64,000 bases of DNA from Actinomadura sp. DC4 (GCF_030406325.1 NZ_JAUEQY010000006.1:248001-312000); one strand, 5' to 3'; positions 24,219 through 34,891 are shown, counted from the stretch's first letter. The notes: a model not told the origin generated them from the letters alone. Numbers and translations are program-made.

Positions 24219-24258
24219 GAGGTAACCCTCAAGTTAGCATGAAATTGAGGGTTACCTC
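24219..24258. promoter_or_regulatory. Dual operator and leaderless promoter for TetR/SDR pair
   Basis: The arms GAGGTAACCCTCAA (24219-24232) and TTGAGGGTTACCTC (24245-24258) are perfectly inverted over 14 bp. Each arm is nearly self-symmetric, so it may hold two regulator dimers. On the TetR side, TATGAT (24266-24271) is a good -10 and would start the transcript at the ATG 24278. Confidence 0.75.
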
Positions 24259-24277
24259 GACTTTCTATGATGGGGTG

Positions 24278-24910
24278 ATGACACCCAGGCCGCTGCGGGC
24301 GGACGCCGCGCGTAACCGCGACAAGCTGCTGGCCGCCGCCGTACAGGTCTTCGGCGAACGCGGCCTCGACGCGCCGCTGGAGGAGATCGCCCGCCGCGCC
24401 GGGGTCAGCATCGGCACGCTCTACAACCACTTCCCGGCGCGGGAGACGTTCTTCGACGCGATCTTCCCCGAACGCCTGGCCGCCCTTGACCGCGTCGCCG
24501 AGGCGGCCCTGGAGGACCCCGACCCGTGGAACGGTTTCGCGAGCTTCCTCGAGGGTCTGTTCGCGCTCCAGTCGCAGGACCACGCCCTGAATGACGCGCT
24601 CGCCCTGCGGTTCCCGGTGAGCCCGGAGGTACGCGAGGCGTGCCATCGCGGCTTCCAGCACGCGGACCGCATCATCGAGCGCGCCAAGGAGAGCGGCCGG
24701 CTGAGGGCGGACTTCAAGCCCCAGGACCTGTCGACGGTGATCTGGGCGATGTCCCAGGTGATCCGCGAGTCGATGGACGTGGCCCCCGAGGCGTGGCGCC
24801 GCTGCCTGGCCTTCTTCCTCGACGGCCTGCGCGCCGAGGCCGCCCACCCCATCGAGGTCCCGCCCATGACGGAGACCCAGCTCGCCACGATGATGCGCCG
24901 CCGACGATAA
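24278..24910 (+). CDS. TetR-family transcriptional regulator
   Basis: A 210-residue regulator. The HTH is RDKLLAAAVQVFGERG, LEEIARRAGVSIGTLYNHFP; the remainder is the helical ligand domain (FLEGLFALQSQDHALND, LSTVIWAMSQVIRESMD). I chose ATG 24278 because the longer frame from 24239 would run through the operator and the -10 box. It most likely represses the divergent SDR gene and itself. Confidence 0.9.
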   Translation: MTPRPLRADAARNRDKLLAAAVQVFGERGLDAPLEEIARRAGVSIGTLYNHFPARETFFDAIFPERLAALDRVAEAALEDPDPWNGFASFLEGLFALQSQDHALNDALALRFPVSPEVREACHRGFQHADRIIERAKESGRLRADFKPQDLSTVIWAMSQVIRESMDVAPEAWRRCLAFFLDGLRAEAAHPIEVPPMTETQLATMMRRRR

Positions 24911-25077
24911 ACGCGCGCCCTTTATAGCCCCTTAGCGAAACATCAGGACATAAGCGACCTATTGGAAAGCATCATATTTCAGCGGTACGCCGATAAAACT
25001 TTGCTATAGAGTCCAGCCTGAACCCGGCAAGAACGTGAATCGATCTTGAATTAACCGCATCGCCACCGGAGGCGGAT

Positions 25078-25278
25078 ATGTTACTGGCGTTCGTTGGACT
25101 TTCCGTTGCCGCCGCCCTCGGCATAGGAGGCCCGGCCCTCATCTTCTACGTCGGCGCGTACGCGGAGGGGTGGTCCCTCAACTGGATCGGCCTGATCGCA
25201 GCCGGACAGCTGCTGGCCTCACTGCTGGTCCTGGCGATCATGCTCTGGCGCCCGTCGGCCAGCAGGAGGAGCGGCTGA
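25078..25278 (+). CDS. Small two-helix membrane protein
   Basis: A 66-residue product with two hydrophobic segments (about 2-25 and 38-58) and a basic C-terminus (RPSASRRSG). GGAGGCGGAT stands directly before ATG 25078, a strong start. The 167 bp upstream are unusually AT-rich for this genome and contain promoter-like hexamers (for example CTATAGAG at about 25011), so this appears to be a separate small gene. No family recognised. Confidence 0.65.
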   Translation: MLLAFVGLSVAAALGIGGPALIFYVGAYAEGWSLNWIGLIAAGQLLASLLVLAIMLWRPSASRRSG

Positions 25279-25301
25279 CTTTCGCGCTGCTCGCTTTGAA
25301 T

Positions 25302-25607
25302 TCACCTTTCGCCGAGCCAGCGCTCGTCCTGAAACTCGGCCGGGACATCGTCCTCCCACGGGTCGATCCCCCGGCTTTCCAGTTCCGCGAACCACCGTTC
25401 GCGCCGGGACTCCGGTAGCCGTTTCCCGCACCACGGACAGAACATGATTCCCAGGCTCGACGTGCCGCCGTCGTGCACGATGAGCCCGTACTCCTGGAGC
25501 TTGGGAATGAACACCACCACCGCGTCCGCGCATTCGTACGGATCCGCGTGCCGGTCACAGTCCCAGTCGACATTCCGCGCCATGTCCTCACAACAGTGCC
25601 GAGCCAT
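25302..25607 (-). CDS. DUF6980-like hypothetical protein
   Basis: A 101-residue protein beginning MARHCCEDMARNVDWDC. Cysteines at the N-terminus (HCCEDM, WDCDRH) and the FCPWCGKRLPES knuckle suggest bound zinc. The motif YGLIVHDGG followed by the CPWCG knuckle and GIDPWEDDVPAEF recalls the DUF6980 family. Function unknown; some such small Zn-ribbon proteins neighbour toxin genes, but nothing of the kind is adjacent. Confidence 0.75.
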   Translation of the reverse strand: MARHCCEDMARNVDWDCDRHADPYECADAVVVFIPKLQEYGLIVHDGGTSSLGIMFCPWCGKRLPESRRERWFAELESRGIDPWEDDVPAEFQDERWLGER

Positions 25608-25622
25608 GCCACCGATCTTTCC

Positions 25623-25754
25623 CTAGGCGCGGCGTTCGATGGTCGCCGGCCGGGGCGCCGTTCTCACGCCACCGCCGTCGAAGCCCGGCACCGGCACGCC
25701 CAGCGCGGCGGCGTGCAGGGCGTTCTCTCCGGTACCGCAGCCCGCATCCAGCAT
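25623..25754 (-). pseudogene. Truncated SAM-dependent methyltransferase fragment
   Basis: A 43-codon frame reads MLDAGCGTGENALHAAALGV and then VPVPGFDGG before turning into a non-homologous Arg/Pro tail and TAG. The first part is motif I of class I methyltransferases with the following helix and acidic loop, and nothing of the remaining catalytic domain is present. It is therefore a remnant of a deleted gene beside the DUF6980 gene. Confidence 0.6.
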
Positions 25755-25863
25755 GGCTCCCATGAGGACGCCGCATCACGTCCAGTTAGCCGATCTTGTA
25801 CGCCTTCATCACTGGCTGGCTGTACAGTCAACGTTCCCGAGAAGCGAAACGGAGAACGAATCA

Positions 25864-26313
25864 ATGGCCGCACGTGACTGGGCCGTCAAGAAGGCGGCGT
25901 CGAAGATCCTGGGTCCCGACGAGAGGCTGGTGGCGAGCTGCATGGCCAACCTCCCGGGCACGCTGAAGCGTGAGGGCTACTACTCCGCCCTGCAGAACGT
26001 CGTGGGGATCAGGTTCGTCGACGTGGCGGGCGACGGCGGTCTGCCGCCGAAGATGAACCTCGCGGTCACCGACCGGCGCGTGCTGCTGTTCGAGCAGTCC
26101 ATGCTCGGCCGCGCCAAGGACCTCGTCGCCGAGATCCCGATCGGCCAGGTCGCCGAGGCGCGCCTCACGGAGTCGAGCCGGGCGCAGGTGTCGATCAAGG
26201 TCTACAACTTCGCCATCACCTTCACCGGTGGCACGGACCTCGAGCTCGAGTCGCCCGACAAGGGCGGGGTCACCAACGTCATCGGGGCCATCAACGGCCG
26301 CGTACGGAGCTGA
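25864..26313 (+). CDS. Hypothetical protein with PH-like fold
   Basis: A 149-residue protein. The pattern ILGPDERLVASC, MNLAVTDRRVLLFEQSMLGR, LVAEIPIGQVAEARLTESSR, VKVYNFAITFTGGTDLELES follows the strand order of bacterial PH-like domains (YokE/bPH). No signal peptide or membrane helix. A GGAG run lies about 10 bp before ATG 25864. The biological role is unknown. Confidence 0.75.
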   Translation: MAARDWAVKKAASKILGPDERLVASCMANLPGTLKREGYYSALQNVVGIRFVDVAGDGGLPPKMNLAVTDRRVLLFEQSMLGRAKDLVAEIPIGQVAEARLTESSRAQVSIKVYNFAITFTGGTDLELESPDKGGVTNVIGAINGRVRS

Positions 26314-26342
26314 CGGACCCACCGTCGTGGCGACAGGCGACA

Positions 26343-27011
26343 ATGGAGTCCGTCATCGATCTGTCGGGGGTCCGCTTGTCGCCACGTTCGGCCCAGGTCA
26401 ACCAGGAAATGCGGGAGCAGTCCCAGCAACGCATCCTCGAGGCCGCCCTGATGGCGTTCGCCGAACGAGGGTACGAAGGCACCACGATCGCCCAGATCGC
26501 CGAGCGCGCCGGGGTCGCGCGCGGCCTGGTGTCGTACTACTTCCCGGCCAAGGAGCAGTTGCTGCAGGCGCTGCTCGGACAGGCGCTGGCGGGGTTCCTC
26601 GCGCTCACCGACCCGGCCGAGGACGAGATCACCCCCGACCAGCGGCTGGCGGGCTGCATCAACCGCACCCTGACCTCGGCCGCGGGCACCATCGGCATCC
26701 AGCGGCTCGTCCTGTGCCTGATGCTGCAGCCCGGCACCCGGGAGATCTTCGTCGGCGTCGAGGCCGCCCAGGCCGAGGTCGTCGGGGAGCTCGAACGCCG
26801 GCTACGGGCGATCTTCGCCGAGCGCGGCGCCGAGAACCCCGCCCTGGAGGAGGTCATGTTCCGCAGCGTGCTGGAGGGTGTCGTCTTCAAGATGGCCGTC
26901 TATCCGCAGACCTATCCGCTCGCCGCCGTACGGCACCGCCTGCTCACGATGTACGGGCTGCCGGCCGGCGACCCGCCCGACGAGCCCGTCCAGCCGCTCA
27001 GGGCGATGTGA
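26343..27011 (+). CDS. TetR-family transcriptional regulator
   Basis: A 222-residue regulator. The HTH reads [37 protein letters not shown]; the effector domain follows. ATG 26343 lacks a good ribosome site; ATG 26409 is an alternative that removes the first 22 residues. GTGGCGACA (26327-26335) and TGTCGCCAC (26377-26385) form an inverted pair around the first start, which could be an operator if the later start is used. The last 14 bp overlap the convergent uppS gene. Confidence 0.88.
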   Translation: MESVIDLSGVRLSPRSAQVNQEMREQSQQRILEAALMAFAERGYEGTTIAQIAERAGVARGLVSYYFPAKEQLLQALLGQALAGFLALTDPAEDEITPDQRLAGCINRTLTSAAGTIGIQRLVLCLMLQPGTREIFVGVEAAQAEVVGELERRLRAIFAERGAENPALEEVMFRSVLEGVVFKMAVYPQTYPLAAVRHRLLTMYGLPAGDPPDEPVQPLRAM

Positions 27012-27792
27012 CGGCGCCGACCTCGTTGGGCAGCGCCCCGCCGAACCTCCGGTCGCGGCGCGCGTACGACTCGCACGCGTCCCAGAAGTTGCGCCGGTCG
27101 TAATCGGGCCACAGGACGTCCTGGTAGACGAACTCGGCGTAGGCCGCCTGCCAGACCATGAAGTTGGAGCTGCGCTGCTCTCCCGACGGACGCAGGAACA
27201 GGTCGACCTCGGGGATCTCGGGGCGGTAGAGGTAGCGCTGGAAGACCTTCTCGGTGATCTTCTCCGGGCGCAGCTTGCCGGCCTGGACGTCGCGGGCGAT
27301 CGCCGCGGCGGCGTCCGCGATCTCGGCCCGCCCGCCGTAGTTGACGCAGAACTGCAGGGTCAGGACGTCGTTGTGCTCGGTCATCCGCTCGGCGTCCTCG
27401 AGCTCCTTGATGACGCTGCGCCACAGCTTGGGCCGGCGGCCGGCCCACCGGACGCGTACGCCCATCGAGTGGAGCTGGTCGCGGCGGCGGCGGATCACGT
27501 CGCGGTTGAAGCCCATCAGGAACCGCACCTCGTCCGGCGAACGCCGCCAGTTCTCGGTCGAGAAGGCGTACGCGGACAGGTACGGGACGCCGATCTCGAT
27601 CGCGCCCATGATCACGTCGAAGAGGGCGTACTCCCCCATCTTGTGACCCTCGGTACGAGGCAGCCCGCGGTCCTTGGCCCACCGGCCGTTGCCGTCCATG
27701 ACGACGGCGACGTGGCGCGGGATCAGCTCCTTGGGCAGCTTCGGCGGCCGAGCGCCGCTCTCGTGCGGATCCGGCGGCTGTACGACCCTCAT
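26998..27792 (-). CDS. uppS: Isoprenyl transferase (undecaprenyl/decaprenyl diphosphate synthase)
   Basis: A 264-residue cis-prenyltransferase. [13 protein letters not shown] (catalytic Asp 33), [34 protein letters not shown] and the final WPDY region are all present. It condenses isopentenyl diphosphate into the polyprenyl carrier used for cell-wall synthesis, at the inner face of the membrane. GGAG 12 bp upstream of ATG 27792 lies just past the recO stop, so recO-uppS form an operon. Confidence 0.97.
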   Translation of the reverse strand: MRVVQPPDPHESGARPPKLPKELIPRHVAVVMDGNGRWAKDRGLPRTEGHKMGEYALFDVIMGAIEIGVPYLSAYAFSTENWRRSPDEVRFLMGFNRDVIRRRRDQLHSMGVRVRWAGRRPKLWRSVIKELEDAERMTEHNDVLTLQFCVNYGGRAEIADAAAAIARDVQAGKLRPEKITEKVFQRYLYRPEIPEVDLFLRPSGEQRSSNFMVWQAAYAEFVYQDVLWPDYDRRNFWDACESYARRDRRFGGALPNEVGAVTSP

Positions 27793-27807
27793 GTTCTGAT
27801 TCGTCTC

Positions 27808-28764
27808 CTAGTCATGTACGACGTTCCTCGGCGCTTCCCGCTCGGGCAGGCGAGGCGCCTCGCGCTCGGGCTCAATGGTCGCGCTCGGCTTCTCACTCAC
27901 TCCACGGCCGGCCTCGTCCCTCAGCCGACCACTCCGCTCGCTCGGCACCTCGCGCTCGGGCTCAATGGTCGCGCTCGGCTTCTCACTCACTCCACGGCCG
28001 GCCTCGTCCCTCAGCCGACCACTCCGCTCGCTCGGCACCTCGCGCTCCACGTGCCGGAGGGAGCGGATGCCATGCTCTAGATGCCACTGGAGGTAGGCGG
28101 CCACGAGGCCGCTGCACTCTACTCGGTGGCGGGACTCGCTCGAGTCCGCGCGATCCCAGTCGCCGCGCAGCAACGCGATCATCAGCCCGATCGTCGCCTC
28201 CGCCGGGCTCGCCGAGCCCGGCGGCCGGCACGACCCGCACACCATTCCGCCCGCCGCGATCGCGAACGACCGGCCCGTACGCTCGCCGCAGCGCGCGCAG
28301 TCCTCCAGCGCCGGCGCGTAGCCCGCGATGGCCAGGGACCGCAGGAAGAAGGCGTCGAGGACCAGCCGGGGATCGTGCCCGCCCTCGACGAGCGTCCGCA
28401 GACCCCCGACGACCAGCAGGAACTGCCGCAGCGCGGGTTCCTTCTCGACCGGGGTGAGCTTCTCGGCCGTCTCCAGCATCGCGGTGCCGGCGGTGTAGCG
28501 CGGGTAGTCGGTGGCGAGGCGCTCGCCGTACGGGCGCAGCGTCTCGGCCTGGGTCACGAGGTCGAGCGAGCGGCGTTCGTACAGCTGCAGATCGACGTGG
28601 GTGAACGGCTCCAGCCGCGCGCCGAAGCGCGACTTGGTCTTGCGCACGCCCTTGGCGGCGGCCCGCACCCGCCCGGTGCGGCGAGTCAGGATCGTCACGA
28701 TGCGGTCGGCCTCGCCCAGCTTCTGGGTGCGCAGCACGACGCCCTCGTCACGGTAGAGACTCAC
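27808..28764 (-). CDS. recO: DNA repair protein RecO with duplicated C-terminal tail
   Basis: A 318-residue protein. The N-terminal OB-fold reads LYRDEGVVLRTQKLGEADRI, LTRRTGRVRAAAKGVRK; the helical core has a zinc site (CARCGE and CGSC). RecO loads RecA on SSB-coated DNA in recombinational repair. RecO usually ends near residue 250; here a charged tail follows in which VPSERSGRLRDEAGRGVSEK occurs twice, a 30-residue unit in tandem from a 90-bp DNA duplication. GTG 28764 gives the natural start. Confidence 0.95.
   Translation of the reverse strand: MSLYRDEGVVLRTQKLGEADRIVTILTRRTGRVRAAAKGVRKTKSRFGARLEPFTHVDLQLYERRSLDLVTQAETLRPYGERLATDYPRYTAGTAMLETAEKLTPVEKEPALRQFLLVVGGLRTLVEGGHDPRLVLDAFFLRSLAIAGYAPALEDCARCGERTGRSFAIAAGGMVCGSCRPPGSASPAEATIGLMIALLRGDWDRADSSESRHRVECSGLVAAYLQWHLEHGIRSLRHVEREVPSERSGRLRDEAGRGVSEKPSATIEPEREVPSERSGRLRDEAGRGVSEKPSATIEPEREAPRLPEREAPRNVVHD
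27871..28047. repeat. 90-bp in-frame tandem duplication in recO
   Basis: The unit 27871-27960 is repeated from 27961; the copies are identical over 87 bases, to 28047. The 13 bases before the first copy also match. Perfect identity points to a recent event, and 90 bp keeps the reading frame, adding 30 residues to the RecO tail. Confidence 0.9.
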
Positions 28765-28853
28765 CTTCTCATTGTCCCGCACGAACCGGGTGGAACCGGC
28801 GCGACGCCCGCAGGGGTCCAAGGGGAGTACGAACGAGATCGCAGGGGGAGAAC

Positions 28854-29204
28854 GTGACCTGTTTCTTCGATGCCTCGCACGGCCCCGGCCGCCGGGAGAT
28901 CACGTGGTCGCCGCAGTGGGGCGCGCCGCGCCCGGTGCTCGCGTGCCCGGCGTGCGCCCAGCGCTGGAGCGACCATCTGCAGGGCCGCGGCGGCTACGCC
29001 CAGCAGGCCGGATACCCGCAGCCCGGCTATCCGGACTACGGTGGCTACCCGCAGCGGCAGGGGTACGGTGCTGGCTCGATGGTGGCGGCCGGCGCGGCGG
29101 GCTTCGTCGGCGGCATGATCGTCAACGAGATGTTCGACCACGACGAGGTCGTGGAGCAGGTCGATGTCGTCGACGACTACGGGGACTACGGCGGTGACTG
29201 GTAA
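28854..29204 (+). CDS. Hypothetical Gly/Tyr-rich small protein
   Basis: A 116-residue protein. The N-terminus holds a possible zinc knuckle (CFFDASH, CPAC); residues 47-72 are Gly/Tyr/Pro/Gln-rich (YPQPGYPDYGGYPQRQGYG); a short hydrophobic stretch (MVAAGAAGFVGGMIV) and an acidic tail follow. GGGGGAG precedes GTG 28854. No family assigned. The low-complexity segment is of the same style as in the proteins at 34135, 46248 and 46792. Confidence 0.7.
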   Translation: MTCFFDASHGPGRREITWSPQWGAPRPVLACPACAQRWSDHLQGRGGYAQQAGYPQPGYPDYGGYPQRQGYGAGSMVAAGAAGFVGGMIVNEMFDHDEVVEQVDVVDDYGDYGGDW

Positions 29205-29256
29205 GAACCTGCGTTTGTCAACTCTTCGTAGGTGAAAATTTACGTATGGTGACCAC

Positions 29257-30348
29257 ATGCGGTCGAGTCACCGGTGGTGTGGATCACAGCCCTCGTGCAA
29301 ATGTGACTTCATGAGATGCACAATCGTCCCGCCGCACGTACTCGAGCACGTCGCCGACAGACACGGCGACGAGCAGGTGCGCGAGCTGGTCCAGCGCACC
29401 CTCACCCTTGACAATGAGCAGCGACTCACCCGTGACGCCGCACAGCTCATCGCGCAGCCGCCACCGGCCACCACGCCGGTGGCCGCCAAGCGCACGCTCC
29501 ACGACGCCGCGCACCAGGAGACGCTGCCGGGCCGTACGGTCCGCGCCGAGGGCGCCCCGGCGACCGGCGACCAGCAGGTCGACGAGGTCTACGACTGGCT
29601 CGGCGTCACGTTCGACTTCTACAACGTGGCCTACGGCCGCAACTCCATCGACGGCGGGGGCCTGGCGCTGGTGGCGACCGTGCACTACAGCAACGGCTAC
29701 GACAACGCCTTCTGGGAAGGCTCCCAGATGGTCTACGGCGACGGCGACCAGCAGATCTTCAAGACCTTCACCGGGCCGCTCGACGTGACCGGGCACGAGC
29801 TCACGCACGGCGTCACGCAGTATTCCGGCGGCCTGGAGTACCAAGGTCAGAGCGGGGCCCTCAACGAGTCGCTCTCCGACGTCTTCGGCTCGCTGGTCAA
29901 GCAGTACCACCTCGGCCAGACCGCCGACCAGGCCGACTGGCTCATCGGCCAGGGCATGTTCGCCGACTCGGTCCACGGCGTCGCGCTGCGCTCGATGAAG
30001 GCGCCCGGCACCGCGTACGACGACCCGGCCCTCGGCAAGGACCCGCAGCCCGCCACGATGGCCGACTACGTCGACACCGACAGCGACAACGGCGGGGTGC
30101 ACATCAACTCCGGCATCCCCAACCACGCGTTCTACCTCGCCGCGGCCGCGATCGGCGGCAACGCGTGGGAGAAGGCCGGCCGTGTCTGGTACGACACGCT
30201 CACCAGCAGAAGGGTGCCGACGGGCGCGGATTTCGCGACATTCGCCGGCATGACCGTCGCGACCGCGGGCACGCTCTTCGGTGTGAGCAGCACCGAGAGC
30301 GACGCCGTACGCGACGCGTGGACGCAGGTCGGAGTCAAGATCACGTGA
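29257..30348 (+). CDS. Protealysin-like M4 metalloprotease
   Basis: A 363-residue thermolysin-family protease without a signal peptide. A short propeptide with CTIVPPHVLEHVA matches the protealysin type; HELTH (residues 180-184) binds zinc, ESLSDVFG supplies the third ligand (Glu 204) and GGVHINSGIPNHAFYLAA the catalytic His region. GGTGA lies before ATG 29257; ATG 29311 just before CTIVPPH is an alternative. The stop overlaps the start of an emfourin-type inhibitor gene, as in known protealysin operons. Confidence 0.93.
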   Translation: MRSSHRWCGSQPSCKCDFMRCTIVPPHVLEHVADRHGDEQVRELVQRTLTLDNEQRLTRDAAQLIAQPPPATTPVAAKRTLHDAAHQETLPGRTVRAEGAPATGDQQVDEVYDWLGVTFDFYNVAYGRNSIDGGGLALVATVHYSNGYDNAFWEGSQMVYGDGDQQIFKTFTGPLDVTGHELTHGVTQYSGGLEYQGQSGALNESLSDVFGSLVKQYHLGQTADQADWLIGQGMFADSVHGVALRSMKAPGTAYDDPALGKDPQPATMADYVDTDSDNGGVHINSGIPNHAFYLAAAAIGGNAWEKAGRVWYDTLTSRRVPTGADFATFAGMTVATAGTLFGVSSTESDAVRDAWTQVGVKIT

Positions 30349-30599
30349 AGGTGGCCGTCACCCGCAGCGGCGGGTTCGCCGGGCTGGTCCGTCGTGCCGA
30401 GGTCGACTCGGCGGACCATCCGGCGGTGGCCGGCCTCATCCACGACGTAAGCCTGGACGAACTCCCCGAGCCGAAGCGGCAGCCCGACCGCTACATGTAC
30501 GAGATAAAGATCGGCGACCGATCCGCCCAGATCGGCGAGGCCGACCTCCACGGTCCCCTGCGCGACCTCGTGGACCATGTCATGACCCACGGCAGCTGA
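30345..30599 (+). CDS. Emfourin-type M4 protease inhibitor
   Basis: An 84-residue protein: VKVAVTRSGGFAGLVRRAEV, then DRYMYEIKIGDRS and LRDLVDHV. This is the pattern of emfourin, the small inhibitor encoded beside protealysin-like proteases and able to block them. GTG 30345 overlaps the protease stop as GTGA, ensuring paired synthesis, which suits a protease kept silent inside the cell. The match is by recollection of family pattern. Confidence 0.85.
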   Translation: MKVAVTRSGGFAGLVRRAEVDSADHPAVAGLIHDVSLDELPEPKRQPDRYMYEIKIGDRSAQIGEADLHGPLRDLVDHVMTHGS

Positions 30600-30614
30600 T
30601 CCCCCGGCGCCGCC

Positions 30615-30639
30615 GACCGCCTCCGTAGAAGAGGCGGTC
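30615..30639. terminator. Bidirectional terminator hairpin
   Basis: The arms GACCGCCTC and GAGGCGGTC (9 bp, perfect) with a 7-base loop separate the convergent emfourin and leuA genes. Confidence 0.75.
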
Positions 30640-30657
30640 AACGGCGGCGGGCCTCGC

Positions 30658-32481
<1,824 letters not shown>

Positions 32482-32548
32482 CCGACCAAGCTAACAGACC
32501 GTCCGCGCAACCCCGCAATCGCGTCCCACCTGATGAGACGCGTGTGGG

Positions 32549-33331
32549 TCAGGGGATCAGGACGCTCAGGCAGGTCACGCAGCCTTCGAGCTTCTCGAAC
32601 TCGCTGATGTCGACGACGATGACGTCGTACCCCTCGGCGGTGAGCTGCTCGGCCGTACGCGGCGCCGAGGCGCTTACGAGCACCTGCTTGTCGCCCAGCA
32701 CGAGGACGTGGGCGCCGGCCGGCTCGTGCGCGACGCGGAGGTAGGGCAGCGCGGACGTGTCGACCAGGTCCGGCACGCCGATCAGGGACCCGTCCGGTAG
32801 CGCCGTCATCGCCGTCTTCAGGTGGAGGCAGTCGTTCAGCGTGACCGGGACCACGCGGCGGCCACGAGTGGCGAGCAGCCGGGTGAGCTGGCAGAGCGCG
32901 TCCTCGTTCGTACGGGACGAGCGGCCCGCGTAGACCGTCGTGCCGACCTGCAGTACGTCACCGCCGTCGAGGTTGCCCTCGTCGATCCGCGTGACCTCCA
33001 GCCCCATGTCGGTGACCGTGCGCTCCACCGAGGCGACCTCGGGGACGCGCTCGGGCACGCTGGGGCTGGCGAGCACCGCCAGGTCGCCGCAGACCACGAC
33101 CGTGTCCTCGACGAAGACACCGTCGGGCAGGTCGTCGGCGGGCGGCAGGGTCAGGACCCGCCAGCCGGCCGTCTCCAGGGCCGTGACGTACGCGTCGTGC
33201 TGACGCGCCGCGAGCTCGGCGTCGACCGGCTGCCGGTCGACGTGCGTGACGATCCCCTCCGCCAGGCGGGGGCTCGGCCGGCGGACCAGCGCGGTCCGCG
33301 GCCGTGTCGCGGCGTCGGGCGGCGCGTTCAC
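32549..33331 (-). CDS. Dimethylargininase (DDAH) family protein
   Basis: A 260-residue protein of the pentein fold. FVEDTVVVCGDLAVL, IDEGNLDGGDVLQVG, NDCLHLKTAMTALPDG (active His) and the C-terminal LEGCVTCLSVLI (nucleophilic Cys) follow the DDAH pattern. Such enzymes hydrolyse dimethylarginine to citrulline and dimethylamine. GTG 33331 overlaps the stop of the TerB-like gene as GTGA. Confidence 0.93.
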   Translation of the reverse strand: MNAPPDAATRPRTALVRRPSPRLAEGIVTHVDRQPVDAELAARQHDAYVTALETAGWRVLTLPPADDLPDGVFVEDTVVVCGDLAVLASPSVPERVPEVASVERTVTDMGLEVTRIDEGNLDGGDVLQVGTTVYAGRSSRTNEDALCQLTRLLATRGRRVVPVTLNDCLHLKTAMTALPDGSLIGVPDLVDTSALPYLRVAHEPAGAHVLVLGDKQVLVSASAPRTAEQLTAEGYDVIVVDISEFEKLEGCVTCLSVLIP

Positions 33332-33942
33332 TCGCGCGCCGCCCCTTCGGTCGTGGTGATCACGCCGACGGCGTGCGCCGGCGTCATGCCGAGCCGGCCC
33401 GCGATCTCGTGCAGCGCCTGCCGCTCCCCCGGGCCGATCGCGCCGTCGGCGAGCGCGACGCGTACGACCTGGGCGAGGAACCACTCGCGGGCCTCGGTGG
33501 TCAGCTGCGCGCCCGCCTGCGCGATCACCTCGCCGGCGCCTTCGGGCGCGGTGGCCAGGTCGGCGGCCAGCATCGCGTCGTCGAAGTCCGCGAGGCCGTA
33601 GCCGCGGACCGCGTCGACGGCGCGGGACCGCGCCGTCGAGTCCGTCGGGTCACCGGCGGACAGGATCGTCGCCGCGGCGGCGCGCATCGCCATCGGCAGC
33701 GCCGCGGCCATCCGCTGCGCCGTGGGCATGCGGAGAACGTCGAGGTTGAACCGGGTCCGGCAGGTCCCGCACTCGACGACCTCACCGACCCGGTTCAGCG
33801 GGATGACGGGAATGAAGAAGAGCGTGAACCAGCGGCGGGCGACCCGCTGCCGGTAATGGCGGTCGCCGCCGCAGTTGGGGCAGTGGAAGTCGCCCTGTCC
33901 GATGGTCCGGAAGAACACCGAGAGCCCGAAGATCAGCAACAC
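33328..33942 (-). CDS. Zinc-ribbon and TerB-like domain protein
   Basis: A 204-residue protein. The N-terminus is hydrophobic (LLIFGLSVFFRTIGQ), then a zinc ribbon (FHCPNCGGD and VECGTCRTRF); from about residue 90 a TerB-like helical domain (LADFDDAMLAADLA, VALADGAIGPGERQALHEIA) with metal-binding acidic positions. The function is unknown; TerB proteins are linked to stress responses at the membrane. It is coupled to the DDAH gene downstream and divergent from the Gly/Gln-rich membrane protein gene. Confidence 0.85.
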   Translation of the reverse strand: MLLIFGLSVFFRTIGQGDFHCPNCGGDRHYRQRVARRWFTLFFIPVIPLNRVGEVVECGTCRTRFNLDVLRMPTAQRMAAALPMAMRAAAATILSAGDPTDSTARSRAVDAVRGYGLADFDDAMLAADLATAPEGAGEVIAQAGAQLTTEAREWFLAQVVRVALADGAIGPGERQALHEIAGRLGMTPAHAVGVITTTEGAARE

Positions 33943-34134
33943 GGGCCGCCTCCTCCTCTATCGGGCACAACGCCCACTGGTCCCGATCCTGCCGTATCCG
34001 CCCGGCGGGCAGAAACGCTTCGCCCATTCCGCCGCCGCCGTCCCGCGAAGGATAGGCGGCCTGCCGAGTTCGCAGCACGGTTGTGATCTGCGAAAGGCTG
34101 TCCGTGAAGGAGCGGAACTTCTACTCTGCAAGGC

Positions 34135-34884
34135 ATGAGTCAGCCAAATGATCCCGGCTACGGCGGTGGCCAGCAGCCATGGGGGGCACCTCCCGGCGGC
34201 TACCCAGGCCAGCAGGGCGGAAACCCCCAGCAGGGTGGATACCAGCAACAAGGCGGATATCCGCCACCACAGGGTGGGTATTCCCCCAACCCTCCTCAGC
34301 AAGCCTATCCTCAGCCGTACCAGCAGCAGCAGCCCGGCGGCTACCCGGGCCAGCCGGGCTACGGGCAGCCGGGCTATGGACAGCCGGGCCAGCAGCCCTG
34401 GCAGGCCGCGGGAACGGGCGGCCGCAAGGGCTCGCCGCTCGGCATCGGCGTGGCCATCGCCGGCGCCCTGATGGCCGTCGGCACCCTCCTGCCGTGGATC
34501 TCGGTGAAGCTCCAGCTCGGCACCTCCAGCCTCACCGGCACCCCGCTGTCCAGCAGCCCGATCAGCCGCAGCCTGGCCGGCATCAAGGCCGGCGAGGGCA
34601 AGATCGTCATGTTCTGCGCGATCGTGGCGATCGGCCTCGGCATCGCGGCGATGGTGAACAACGCCAAGCTCGGGCTGATCGCGATCCTCCCGGCGGTCAT
34701 CGCGATCGGCACGATCCTCAAGGTCTTCGGGGACAAGGCGAAGTACGACAGCAACCTGCCCAGCCTGGGCACCGGAAGCAGCGTGGAGGTCTCGCTGAAG
34801 GCCGGTATCTACCTGTCGCTCATCATGGCCATCGCGGTCATCGTCCTGGGCGTCATCGGTGCCGTGACCTCACGGTCGAAGTAG
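34135..34884 (+). CDS. Gln/Gly/Pro/Tyr-rich membrane protein
   Basis: A 249-residue protein. Residues 1-95 are low complexity, with repeats of the GGYPxQ and GYGQPG type; residues about 100-245 contain four hydrophobic segments. Such proteins are common in actinomycetes and unassigned; the tail may be a disordered cytoplasmic region. ATG 34135 follows a purine-poor leader, so the start relies on the frame. The 192-bp upstream stretch is shared with the divergent TerB-like gene. Confidence 0.8.
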   Translation: MSQPNDPGYGGGQQPWGAPPGGYPGQQGGNPQQGGYQQQGGYPPPQGGYSPNPPQQAYPQPYQQQQPGGYPGQPGYGQPGYGQPGQQPWQAAGTGGRKGSPLGIGVAIAGALMAVGTLLPWISVKLQLGTSSLTGTPLSSSPISRSLAGIKAGEGKIVMFCAIVAIGLGIAAMVNNAKLGLIAILPAVIAIGTILKVFGDKAKYDSNLPSLGTGSSVEVSLKAGIYLSLIMAIAVIVLGVIGAVTSRSK

Positions 34885-34891
34885 CCCGTAC

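Noticed and set aside
25302..25607. Toxin-antitoxin or immunity role for the DUF6980 protein
   Set aside because: No toxin-like gene is adjacent; only a methyltransferase remnant and a small membrane protein flank it.
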